A DNA stretch of 64,000 bases, taken from NCBI GenBank assembly GCA_963828415.1, contig CAWHEI010000009.1, positions 496,001 to 560,000 on the forward strand, in the 5' to 3' direction. Below the pieces are notes generated by a model, which searched no databases, had not been told where the DNA came from, and was given only the letters and a program-made list of their open reading frames with translations. The stretch is from Sva-07 sp963828415. Its GTDB lineage: Bacteria > Actinomycetota > Acidimicrobiia > Acidimicrobiales > Ilumatobacteraceae. Shown here piece by piece: positions 52,512 to 60,364 of this stretch (its first letter is position 1; each line of letters begins with the position of its first letter). A program made the translations under genes and the position numbers.

Positions 52512-53309
52512 ATGCCCTTCGCCGCGGTCAACGGGATCGACATCTATTTCGAACTCCACGGCGACGGTCCTCCGCTGCTCAACATCAGCGGGACCGGCAA
52601 CGACCTTCGGCGCTCGCCGGCTTCGATCCTGCCCGTCAACAAGGCGTTCGAGACGCTGTCGTACGACCAGCGCGGCCTCGGCCAGACCTCGAAACCCGAG
52701 GCCGACTACACGATGGCCGACTACGCCGACGATGCCGCGGCGCTCATCCATTCGATGGGCTGGGCTAGCTGTCACGTGCTCGGCACCAGCTTCGGCGGGA
52801 TGGTGGCGCTGAACCTCGCCGTCCGTCATCCCGGCGTCGTCGATCGGCTGGTGGTGTGTTGCACCTCACCCGGCGGCACGGCGCCGTCGTATCCGCTGCA
52901 CGAACTCGGACGGCTCGAACCCGACGAGGCGTTCGCAGCGCGGATGCGTCTCACCGATCGACGGTGGGACCCCGAGGCCGACGAGCCGATGCCTGGGCTC
53001 AGCTCGTTCTACGACCAGATGGTCGCCGCCGCGACGGCGGTGCCGGAGCCCGAGCAACTTGCCGGGTTGGGGCGTCAACTCGCAGCGCGTGCGGGCCACG
53101 ACGTCGTCGCAGAGCTGCCGACGATCACGCAGCCGACGCTGGTGTGCGCGGGTCGCTACGACGACATCGCACCGATGGAGAACTCCGAGCTGCTCGCTGC
53201 ACGCATCCCGGGCGCGAGACTGCAGGTTTTCGAAGGAGGTCACATCTTCATGGTCCAGGACCGCACCGCCTTTCCCGCCATCATCGAGTTCCTGCGAGGC
53301 GACTCGTGA
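52512..53309 (+). CDS. Alpha/beta-hydrolase
   Basis: A 265-residue serine hydrolase. The nucleophile elbow is GTSFGGM (Ser93), the oxyanion region follows LLNISGTGNDL, and YDQRGLGQTS is the typical strand 4 motif. The catalytic Asp lies near GRYDDIAPMENSELL, and the His in FEGGHIFMVQD. Esterase, lactonase or similar chemistry is possible. It overlaps the next gene by 4 bp (GTGA). Confidence 0.9.
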   Translation: MPFAAVNGIDIYFELHGDGPPLLNISGTGNDLRRSPASILPVNKAFETLSYDQRGLGQTSKPEADYTMADYADDAAALIHSMGWASCHVLGTSFGGMVALNLAVRHPGVVDRLVVCCTSPGGTAPSYPLHELGRLEPDEAFAARMRLTDRRWDPEADEPMPGLSSFYDQMVAAATAVPEPEQLAGLGRQLAARAGHDVVAELPTITQPTLVCAGRYDDIAPMENSELLAARIPGARLQVFEGGHIFMVQDRTAFPAIIEFLRGDS

Positions 53310-53980
53310 TCCGCCTGCGGCAGGTGGCGATGATCGCCCCGGATCTCGATCCCGTCGTCGAGGAATTGTGTGACACGTTCGGGTTGCAGGTCTGCTTCCA
53401 CGATCCCGGCGTTGCCGAATTCGGGCTCCGCAACGCGCTGCTGCTGGTCGGCGATCAGTTCATCGAGGTGCTGTCGCCGATTCGTGAGGGCACCACCGTG
53501 CAGCGACTGCTCGACAAACGAAACGGCGCCGGCGGTTACATGGCGATCTTCGAAGTCGACGATCTGGACGAACGGGTCGTACTGCTGGCCGAACGCGACG
53601 TTCGGGTGGTGTGGGCCGGAGACCTGAGCGACATTCGTGGTCGTCATCTCCACCCTGGCGACGTCGGTGGGACGTTGGTGTCGATCGATCAACCCGTCCC
53701 GAACGGAAGCTGGCGGTGGGGCGGGCCCGATTGGCAGGCCCGTTCCGACGAATTGCTCGCCAACGCCGTCGTCACCGGGATCGCCGGGGCGGTGGTGTCG
53801 GCGACCGATCCCGATGCGATGCGCTCCCGGTGGACACGGTTGGGGCTCGATCGCGACGTGACGTTCGCGCAGGCAGGCCCTCGCGGTGACGGCCTCGACG
53901 AGGTGATGCTCGTCTCGGCCGATCGGTCGCGCGTCGGTGAACGCACCGAGATCGGCGGCGTCGGCTTCACCCTCGTGTGA
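53306..53980 (+). CDS. VOC-superfamily protein
   Basis: A 224-residue protein. The first half has VAMIAPDLDPVVEELCDTFG and ALLLVGDQFIEVLSPIREGT, with a YMAIFEVDDLDE segment; the second half has AVVSATDPDAMRSRWTRLGL and EIGGVGFTLV. This is a two-module VOC layout of the type found in glyoxalase-like proteins. Function unknown. Coupling to an alpha/beta hydrolase suggests the two act on one substrate. GTG 53306 overlaps its stop. Confidence 0.82.
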   Translation: MIRLRQVAMIAPDLDPVVEELCDTFGLQVCFHDPGVAEFGLRNALLLVGDQFIEVLSPIREGTTVQRLLDKRNGAGGYMAIFEVDDLDERVVLLAERDVRVVWAGDLSDIRGRHLHPGDVGGTLVSIDQPVPNGSWRWGGPDWQARSDELLANAVVTGIAGAVVSATDPDAMRSRWTRLGLDRDVTFAQAGPRGDGLDEVMLVSADRSRVGERTEIGGVGFTLV

Positions 53981-54004
53981 GCACCGTTCCAACTCGCACC
54001 CGCT

Positions 54005-54107
54005 TGCGATGAGCCAAGTGACCGTATGCGGTGGTTTCGCTCATCGTTGGGTCGATGATGTGGCCTGCGATGAGCCAACCGACCGTATGCGGTCGCTTCG
54101 CTCATCG
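54005..54107. repeat. Palindromic repeat doublet, family B, third site
   Basis: Copies at 54005-54046 and 54066-54107, starts exactly 61 bp apart, share TGCGATGAGCCAA, ACCGTATGCGGT and CGCTCATCG with the sites at 3567 and 42385. The doublet extends into the 3' end of the ferric-reductase-like gene, which takes its stop codon from the first copy. Confidence 0.9.
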
Positions 54108-54649
54108 GAGCGGGTCGGTCGGGGCCGACGGCGATGGGTGAGGCGGTAGACGGTTGCCCATGCGACCGCGATGATCGAGGCGACTGCGGTGCCCTGGTAC
54201 AGCCAATGCGTGGTGTCGGTGCCGGCGAATGCGGCGTGCAGACTGACGAGCAGGAACACGGCGTAGCTCGACAGGTGGATCCAGCGCCACACCCGGCGGG
54301 GGAGTCGTTTCATGGCGAGCGAGGTCGCTTCGACGGCGACGAGCAACCACAGTGCGACCACACCGAGCGCGACGGCACCGGGCTGATACGACGATGCATA
54401 GGGCACGAGCAGGTCGGCCAGGCCGAAGTGGACGTAGTTGTCGGCGACGAGCGCACCGAGGTGTATCGCGGTGAACGCGACCGCGAGACCGCCGAGCCAT
54501 CGGTGCAGGTCGAGCAGCCAGGCAGGTCGCCGGTGTTCGGGGAAGGCCTTCGTCGACAACACGATCCCCCAGATCACCGACGCGGTGAGCATCAACCAGG
54601 CAACGATGCCGGATGCTCGAGTGAGGTACCACCACACCTGTGGGTTCAT
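54041..54649 (-). CDS. Ferric-reductase-like transmembrane (heme b) protein
   Basis: A 202-residue membrane protein. Five or six helices are seen: GIVAWLMLTASVIWGIVLST, WLLDLHRWLGGLAVAFTAIH, LGVVALWLLVAVEATSLAMK, WIHLSSYAVFLLVSLHAAFA and ASIIAVAWATVYRLTHRRRP. Paired His residues (LDLHRWLGG, AIHLG, WIHLSSY, SLHAAF) are suitable for two hemes, as in the FRD/MsrQ family. It overlaps the ApbE gene by 4 bp. About 23 residues at the C-terminus are encoded by the family B repeat, probably a run-on into repeat DNA. Confidence 0.85.
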   Translation of the reverse strand: MNPQVWWYLTRASGIVAWLMLTASVIWGIVLSTKAFPEHRRPAWLLDLHRWLGGLAVAFTAIHLGALVADNYVHFGLADLLVPYASSYQPGAVALGVVALWLLVAVEATSLAMKRLPRRVWRWIHLSSYAVFLLVSLHAAFAGTDTTHWLYQGTAVASIIAVAWATVYRLTHRRRPRPTRSDERSDRIRSVGSSQATSSTQR

Positions 54650-55590
54650 GATCGGTCTCCTGTGGTCGTGGCGAGTTCGGCGAGTTCGGCGACGTCGTGC
54701 GTGGCGAGGACATCGCCGTCGATCGTGACGGCGACTCCAGTCAGTTCGTGGCGGTCGAGATGGTCGATCACCCGCTCGCTTCCGGCGAGGATCGCTGCGG
54801 TTGCGTGCGCTTCGGCGAGCCAGCCGGATCGCGCGATCACGGTGACCGATGCCAGGTCGGTCGTCGACATGGCGCCGGTCCACGGATCGATCAGGTGGTG
54901 GCGCTCGACACCGTCGTGGCGCCAGCGTCGTGATCGAGTACTCGATGTCGCCACACCCCCGCCGGTCACTGCGATGGTGCCGACAGGTTCCCGGTCGGTG
55001 TCCGGATGGGCGATCACGACCCGCCAGTCGCTCCCAGGAGGGCGCTGCGATGCTGCGATGTCACCGCCGATACTGACCATGGCGCCGTTGAAACCTGATC
55101 GCAGCGCGAGATCGACGGTGAGATCTGCTGCCAGCCCCTTGCCGATCCCGCCCGCGTCGATGGTCAAGCCGACCGGGAGGACGATGGTGCCTGCCTCGAG
55201 GTCGATGTCGATGTCGTCCAGCGTCGGCCCGTCGACGGCGCCGTCGTCGAAGTGGAGTGCGCCGGTCGGCAGGATCGTGATGCGTCGAGGGTCGTCGATG
55301 CTGGAGCTGTAGCCGGCTGCCATCAGCGCCGGCAGCGTGGTGGGATCGAACCGCTGCTCGGTCGCCCGCCACGCCTCGATCATCGTCGCGACCAGCGTGA
55401 TCGTCGACGGATCGACCTGAACGGGGTGTCCACCTGCGAGGTTCAGTCGCGAGAGGTCACTGTCGGGAATGAACCGACTCCAGCAGGCCTCGAGATGGTC
55501 GAGCAGGTCCAGCAGGTCGAGTATCGCCTGACCATCAGGGGCCGACGTCGGATCGTCGCCGACCGTCACGATCTGCAGTTCGCTCGCCAT
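54646..55590 (-). CDS. apbE: FAD:protein FMN transferase (ApbE)
   Basis: A 314-residue enzyme that attaches FMN to a Thr or Ser of exported redox proteins. Typical segments are CWSRFIPDSDLSRLN, ATMIEAWRATEQRFDPTTLP, LTIDAGGIGKGLAADLTVDL, MVSIGGDIAAS and HHLIDPWTGA, including the DAGGIGKG magnesium/FAD region. No signal peptide is clear, which is unusual for ApbE. Flavinylation targets are usually nearby; the two small exported proteins just upstream are candidates. Alternative starts upstream (GTG 55620) are possible. Confidence 0.92.
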   Translation of the reverse strand: MASELQIVTVGDDPTSAPDGQAILDLLDLLDHLEACWSRFIPDSDLSRLNLAGGHPVQVDPSTITLVATMIEAWRATEQRFDPTTLPALMAAGYSSSIDDPRRITILPTGALHFDDGAVDGPTLDDIDIDLEAGTIVLPVGLTIDAGGIGKGLAADLTVDLALRSGFNGAMVSIGGDIAASQRPPGSDWRVVIAHPDTDREPVGTIAVTGGGVATSSTRSRRWRHDGVERHHLIDPWTGAMSTTDLASVTVIARSGWLAEAHATAAILAGSERVIDHLDRHELTGVAVTIDGDVLATHDVAELAELATTTGDRS

Positions 55591-55606
55591 CACGCGGCCG
55601 CGATGC

Positions 55607-56050
55607 TCAGCCACTGCCACTGGTGGTCGCCGCTGGAGCTGGTGCTGGTGCTGGTGCCGCCGCTGCAGCCGGAGCCGGAGTCACCACTCGAACCTCGGGA
55701 CGGGCCGTGAGAGTCACCGGAGCAGGATCGGTCGCCAATGGCGTCGTCGCCGTGGGAGCTGCGGGAACCGTTGCAGCGGGGGCGGTCGGCGAGGGGGCGG
55801 CGGTCGGCAGCGGTGTGGTCGCCGCTGCCGTGGACGCTGCGTCGTCAGCGACGGCACTGGCGACGCCCATCGAGGCGACCAGACCCAACATCGTCGTGAC
55901 CCCGAGACCGGCACTGGCGATCCGCGATCCGCGTGCTGCATGACGCCGGCGTGGTCGCCGCACTGGGGTGGCGGTGGAGCGCGACGGCGTCGGGCCAGCT
56001 GTGGGCGGAGGCAGCGGTCGCGTGTTGAGGAGGGGATCGAAATCAGTCAT
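55607..56050 (-). CDS. Small Pro/Ala/Thr-rich exported protein
   Basis: A 147-residue protein. After a charged N-terminus with RRPRRRHAARGSR, a hydrophobic segment GLGVTTMLGLVASMGVASAV acts as signal or anchor. The rest is a low-complexity Ala/Pro/Thr sequence ending in PAPAATTSGSG. It looks like an unstructured exported tether. It starts inside the stop of the preceding gene and is followed by apbE, so it may be part of the redox module. No family recognised. Confidence 0.6.
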   Translation of the reverse strand: MTDFDPLLNTRPLPPPTAGPTPSRSTATPVRRPRRRHAARGSRIASAGLGVTTMLGLVASMGVASAVADDAASTAAATTPLPTAAPSPTAPAATVPAAPTATTPLATDPAPVTLTARPEVRVVTPAPAAAAAPAPAPAPAATTSGSG

Positions 56051-56732
56051 CGTCGTCGGCTCCTTCGTACTCGTGGTCGTCGTCCTCGTAGCGGTCGTCG
56101 TCGTCGTCGTCGTCGTCGTGGTCGTCGTCGTAGGTGCCGCCGGAACTCGGGGCCGTGGTCGGCGTCGCAGCGGAGGGTGCGGAGGACGCGGCCGGCGTTG
56201 CCGCAACGACGGTCGTCGGCTCGGTCACGTCGACGACGACGAGTCCGTCGTCGCCGATCGATGCGGTGAAGACGATCGTTCGGTCGCCGTTCACGAAGTC
56301 GACTCGGAGCGAGCGCAGGTCAGCCTGCGTCAGCGTGGAGATCCAGCCCGGTTCGGCCACGACGTGGTCGAGCGCCAGCCCGCTGGTCGTGGTCATCACC
56401 CACACCGTGCCCGTCCCTGCGATGTCGTACTGCTGGGCGGCGCCGGCGGCTGGTTCGCTGGCCAGCGTGGTCGACGGTGCCGTCTCGACGGTCACGATCG
56501 TCTGAGTGTCGACGTCGGACCCAGCCGTGGGCAGGAGTTCGTCGGTCGCCGCGAGATCGCCGATGGTGCTGCTGTCGGCGGCGTTGAGGATGCCGATGTT
56601 CGCAGCGACCGCTGCGGTGCCGGCCATGAGCACGCCGGCGACGGCAGCAGCGGTGAGGAGCGAGGTTCGGCTCGTCAGTGACCGGTTCGGGCGGCGGGGC
56701 TCGTGAGGTGCAAGGGGTGGGGTCGAGGTCAT
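56043..56732 (-). CDS. Exported protein with Asp-rich tail, possible ApbE target
   Basis: A 229-residue protein. An N-terminal hydrophobic helix (SLLTAAAVAGVLMAGTAAVA) leads to an extracytoplasmic domain with strands VWVMTTTSGLALDHVV and LRSLRVDFVNGDRTIVFTAS. A Thr/Pro/Ala linker ends in SSGGTY (residues 196-201) followed by a tail of mainly Asp with His and Glu. SGGTY recalls the SGAT(Y/L) site of FMN-binding domains that ApbE modifies, but no full domain is seen. First gene of the operon with apbE. Confidence 0.65.
   Translation of the reverse strand: MTSTPPLAPHEPRRPNRSLTSRTSLLTAAAVAGVLMAGTAAVAANIGILNAADSSTIGDLAATDELLPTAGSDVDTQTIVTVETAPSTTLASEPAAGAAQQYDIAGTGTVWVMTTTSGLALDHVVAEPGWISTLTQADLRSLRVDFVNGDRTIVFTASIGDDGLVVVDVTEPTTVVAATPAASSAPSAATPTTAPSSGGTYDDDHDDDDDDDDRYEDDDHEYEGADDDD
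56094..56132. repeat. GTC trinucleotide microsatellite
   Basis: Eight GTC triplets, a GTG, then three more GTC and a GTA read on the plus strand. On the coding minus strand they give the run of aspartates with one histidine in the exported protein's tail, so its length could vary by slippage in whole-codon steps. Confidence 0.85.
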
Positions 56733-56834
56733 GTCAACGACCGTACGCAGATGCGTTCCAGCAGGGGGCAAGGCCAAGGCAAACGTTGGGTAAGCGATCC
56801 AGGGCCGGCTCGCCGGATGCGCGAACCTGATGGC

Positions 56835-57520
56835 GTGCGCCTCTTGCTCGTCGAAGATGATCCCACGATCTCGGATCCGTTGCTCGAAGGGCTGCGACGC
56901 GAGGGATTCGAGGTCGAGCTCGCAGCGACAGGTGCAGCAGCGCTCGCGGCGGGCCCCGTCGACCTGGTGCTGCTCGACCTCGGCCTGCCCGATCTCGAGG
57001 GGCGGGTCGTGTGCCAGGAGCTGCGAGCGTCGAGCAACGTGCCCATCATCGTGGTCACCGCTCGCAGCGACGAGATCGACCGGGTGGTCCTCTTGGAACT
57101 CGGCGCCGACGACTACGTGGTGAAGCCGTTCGGGTTCCGGGAGCTGGTCGCACGGATCCGTGCCGTCCTGCGCCGCGTCGGCCAGCCCGAGGCGGCGACG
57201 GGGGACACCGAGGCCGTGACCGTCGGGGCGCTCGTGATCGATCGCCGTCGACACGTCGTGTCGTTCGATGACGAACCGATTGCGGTCACGCCGAAGGAGT
57301 ACGACCTGCTGTTGTGCCTCGCGCTCGACGCCGGGGCGGTCAAGACCGCGAGCAGCTGATGCGCGAGGTCTGGGACGAGCACTGGTGGGGATCGACCAAG
57401 ACGCTCGACGTCCACATCGCCTCGCTGCGCCGCAAGCTCACTCCCGACGTGATCGAGACCGTGCGATCTGTCGGGTACCGCTACACCGCCCCCGACGACC
57501 TCACGTCCGTGCAGAGTTGA
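56835..57520 (+). CDS. OmpR-family response regulator, one-base frameshift
   Basis: A DNA-binding response regulator of 228 residues when repaired. Receiver domain: acidic pocket VEDD, phospho-acceptor Asp48 (VDLVLLDLGLPD), Thr in VVTARSD and Lys in DDYVVKPFG. The winged-helix domain starts at EAVTVGALVID. The frame is lost at CC 57346-57347; adding one C gives AVKTREQLMREVWDEHWWGS and continues to SLRRKL and VRSVGYRYTAP. The GTG start at 56835 is chosen because it opens VRLLLVEDD. It is 7 bp from its histidine kinase and divergent from the apbE operon. Confidence 0.9.
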
Positions 57521-57527
57521 CGCCACC

Positions 57528-58926
57528 ATGACCCGCCGTTTGCTGGCCAGCTACCTGACGATCACGGTGATCGTGCTGGTCATGCTGATGGTTCCGCTCG
57601 GGATGTTCTACTCCCAGCGCGAACGTGAACGTCTCGCCGCCGATGTCGAGCACGATGCCAGCGTGATCGCGACGCTGTACGAGGACGACCTCGAAGCGGG
57701 GTTGCCGCTCGATCCGATTCCGGCCGACACCTACGAGGACCGAACCGGGGCCCGGGTCGTGGTGGTCGATGCCGATGGGATCTCCCAGGTAGACACCGGT
57801 GGTGTCATCGATCGAGACTTCTCGACTCGACCCGAGTTCGAGGCGGCACTCGATGGCGTGCGGACCTCCGGGACGCGCCGATCGGACACGCTCGGAACCG
57901 ACCTGCTCTACGTCGCGGTGCCCGTCGCGTCGGGAGGAACGGTGCACGGCGCGCTTCGGGTCACCCTCGACACGAGCGACGTCGACCAACGGGTTCGCAA
58001 CTTCTGGTTCGCTCTCGGAGCGATCGCCGCGGTGGTGCTGGCGACGGTGACACTGATCGGATGGGTGATCGCACGATCGGTGACGCGACCCTTGCGTGAG
58101 CTGACGGCGACCGCGGCGCGGTTCGCCGGCGGGGATCTCTCGGTGGCCGAGCACGACGCTCAGGGTCCTGCGGAGATCCGGGCGCTCGACACCACGATGA
58201 CCACGATGGCGCAACGGCTCGACGCGGTGCTCAGCGATCAGCGACGGTTCGTTGCGGATGCGTCGCACCAGCTGCGCACACCGTTGACGGCGTTGCGGCT
58301 GCGGCTCGAGAACCTGCAGAGCGATCTGGCGGCGGAAGACCGTGGTCACAGGGAGGGCGACCCCGACGCTCATGCCGTCGAGGCGCTCGAACGTGCGATC
58401 GGCGAGACCGAGCGACTGACCGAGCTGGTGTCGAACCTCCTGCAGCTCGCACGTGCCGACGATCAACCGGTCACGTCGATCGCCGACCTCGGCGGACTGG
58501 TGCGCGACCGTGTCGACACGTGGACAGCGAGCGCCGATGAGCGAGGTGTCGAGCTCCGCCATCGCTCCGGCGACCAGTCGATACTCGTGCGGTGCATCCC
58601 GGGCGCCATCGAGCAGATCCTCGACAACCTGCTCGACAACGCGCTTGCGGTTGCGCCATCCGGATCGAGCATCGATGTCGTGATCGACCGGATCGCAACG
58701 GGATCTGTGGAGCTACGCGTCGTCGACCACGGTCCGGGGCTCGACGACGCAGCGAAGATCGATGCGATGCGACGGTTCTGGCGTGGCGACACGTCGCGTC
58801 CGGGCACAGGTCTGGGCCTCGCGATCGTCGACACGCTCGCCGTCGTCGTCGGGCGGACGTGTCGTGCTCGCTGATACTGTCGGCGGCGGGCTCACGGTGA
58901 TCGTGGAACTGCCGTCGGGGGAGTAG
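57528..58926 (+). CDS. HAMP-domain sensor histidine kinase, C-terminal frameshift
   Basis: A 465-residue sensor when repaired. TM helix 1 (residues 5-25), an extracytoplasmic domain to about 158, TM helix 2 (161-183), HAMP (184-235), the phosphorylated His247 in DASHQLRTPL, and an ATPase domain with the N-box (DNLLDNAL), G1 (DHGPGLDD) and G2 (GTGLGLAIV). Near 58840-58853 the frame changes; a one-base shift yields SGGRVVLADTVGGGLTVIVE, the usual end, at 58926. The ligand is unknown. Confidence 0.88.
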
Positions 58927-58945
58927 CAATTCGCACTGGAGTCGT

Positions 58946-58961
58946 ATACCCTTGGGGGTAT
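58946..58961 (+). promoter_or_regulatory. CsoR/FrmR-type operator candidate
   Basis: The perfect inverted repeat ATACCC-TTGG-GGGTAT resembles published CsoR-family binding sites (two short G/C tracts framed by AT ends). Its last bases overlap the ATG of the Cys-rich mini-protein gene, so bound protein could block translation or transcription start directly. No csoR gene lies in the window. Confidence 0.55.
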
Positions 58962-59121
58962 GTGTAGACAGACGACCTGCAGGAAGTGCGATCGGCCGAG
59001 CTGGGCCGGCTGCGGAGCTCACGTCGAGCAGGTGCTCGGCCATGTGCCCCAGGGCGATCGCTGTCAGTGTGGCTCCGATGCCGCATCGTCGAGCGGACGC
59101 TCCAGCTGGTTCCGGCGCTGA
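58960..59121 (+). CDS. Cys-rich mini-protein (53 residues)
   Basis: A 53-residue protein from ATG 58960: MCRQTTCRKCDRPSWAGCG then AHVEQVLGHVPQGDRCQCG. Cys7/Cys10, Cys18/His21 and Cys35/Cys37 give three metal-ligand pairs, as in small zinc- or copper-binding proteins. I recall related short proteins with the WAGCG.HV...L..VP pattern in actinobacteria; function is not known to me. A CsoR-like palindrome overlaps its start, hinting at control by copper, sulphide or formaldehyde sensors. Confidence 0.7.
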   Translation: MCRQTTCRKCDRPSWAGCGAHVEQVLGHVPQGDRCQCGSDAASSSGRSSWFRR

Positions 59122-59248
59122 TCGGGCGCATTGCGGAGATCTCGCCAAGGGGTTTGATCCCGCATGCTCGCTTCCTGATGTGCGTGGTCCGCTGACAGAC
59201 TGTGAGGCGAGGGCGAAGCGACGCCCCGCTGACACTGAACGGAGCCCC

Positions 59249-59689
59249 ATGATCCCCACCAGCCGACCTCGTCGGCGTTCGCTCGGCCTTGCGGTCGGGG
59301 CGGCGCTCGCCCTCTCGTTGGTCGCCGGCTGCGGCAGCGACAGCGAGGAAGCATCTCCGGAAGAACAGTTCTGCGCCGCAGGCGAGGACCTGCAATCCGA
59401 GTTGTCGTCGCTGGCCAGCCTCGATGTGGTGCAAAGCGGCACTGACGGGCTGATGGCGAGCATCGATGCGATCAAAGGCGACCTCAGCGACATGAGGGAG
59501 TCGGGGAGCGAGGTCGCATCCAGTGAGATCGAAACGCTGCAGAGTTCGCTCGACGAGCTGAGTTCGAGCGTGGAGGCCCTCGGTGGCGACATCTCGGTCG
59601 CGAATGCCACGGCGGTCGTGACCGCCGTTGCGGCGGTCGGCACCTCGGCGGTCGGGGTGCTCGATGCGCTGTCGTCGACGTGTTCCTGA
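59249..59689 (+). CDS. Small lipoprotein of unknown function
   Basis: A 146-residue lipoprotein. A basic N-terminus (RPRRRS), hydrophobic stretch and lipobox VAGC direct it to the membrane outer face. The mature part is helical with heptad-like LSSLASLDVVQSG, SIDAIKGDLSDMRES and IETLQSSLDELSSSVEALGG, suggesting a coiled coil. No family is recognised. The spacer of 127 bp before it contains no clear gene. Confidence 0.7.
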   Translation: MIPTSRPRRRSLGLAVGAALALSLVAGCGSDSEEASPEEQFCAAGEDLQSELSSLASLDVVQSGTDGLMASIDAIKGDLSDMRESGSEVASSEIETLQSSLDELSSSVEALGGDISVANATAVVTAVAAVGTSAVGVLDALSSTCS

Positions 59690-59705
59690 TCGGCAGCACA
59701 TCAAT

Positions 59706-59730
59706 CTATTGCGATTTCGTCTCGCAATAG
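59706..59730 (+). promoter_or_regulatory. TetR-type operator upstream of the TetR gene
   Basis: CTATTGCGA (59706-59714) and TCGCAATAG (59722-59730) are perfect 9-bp arms separated by 7 bp, in an AT-rich stretch just upstream of the TetR gene. This is the usual size and place for a self-regulating TetR operator. The downstream operon would be controlled from here. Confidence 0.8.
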
Positions 59731-59745
59731 TTTAGAGTACGCCCC

Positions 59746-60364
59746 GTGCAGGGGGCCGACACACCGATCGACGGACGCCGCGGCGCGTCGCGAGCGCGGC
59801 CGGATCGCGGTCATCGACGCCATGTTCGAGCTGCTGCAGGAGGGCAAGGTCCCTCCCGGCCCCGACGCAATCGCTGAGCGTTCCGGCGTGTCGGTGGCAT
59901 CGATCTTTCGCTACTTCGACGGGATCGACGATCTGCAGCTGCAGACGCTCGAGCGCTTTCGCTCGAGGTTCGAGCCGCTGATCTCGGCATCGATCGAGGG
60001 CGACGTGCACGCACGCATCGCCGGACTCGTCAGGGCCCGGCTCGACCTCTACGAGCAAGCAGGTGCGATCATGGCCGTAGGTCGGCTCCGAGCACTCGAA
60101 CACCAGCCGCTTGTCGAAGCTGCGGCTCGGACTCGCGGGGCGCTCGCCGATCAGGTGCGCGCCACGTTCGCTGTCGAGACGGCGGGCCGGGCGCCCGCCC
60201 GAGTCGCCGACCTCGTCGCCGTCGTCGACGCGCTGACGTCGCTCGAATCGTGGGACGTCATGCGCAAGACCCACGCTCGATCACGGTCGCAGATCGCCAG
60301 GGCCTGGGGGCGAGGCATCACTGTGCTGGTCGTCGACTGGCAAACAGAGGGGAACATCACATGA
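59746..60364 (+). CDS. TetR-family transcriptional regulator, one-base frameshift at the N-terminus
   Basis: A 205-residue repressor-type regulator when repaired. The helix-turn-helix continues from RARRERGRIAVIDAMFELL to DAIAERSGVSVASIFRYFDG, followed by the ligand-binding helical domain to WQTEGNIT. Starting at GTG 59746, one extra G at 59782-59783 puts the first codons out of frame; without repair only ATG 59822 would be possible, which cuts off the first helix. An autoregulatory palindrome lies just upstream, and the sulfatase gene overlaps its stop by 4 bp. Confidence 0.85.

Noticed and set aside
3567..54107. CRISPR array
   Set aside because: Repeats come in pairs only, are palindromic and far apart, and there are no cas genes.
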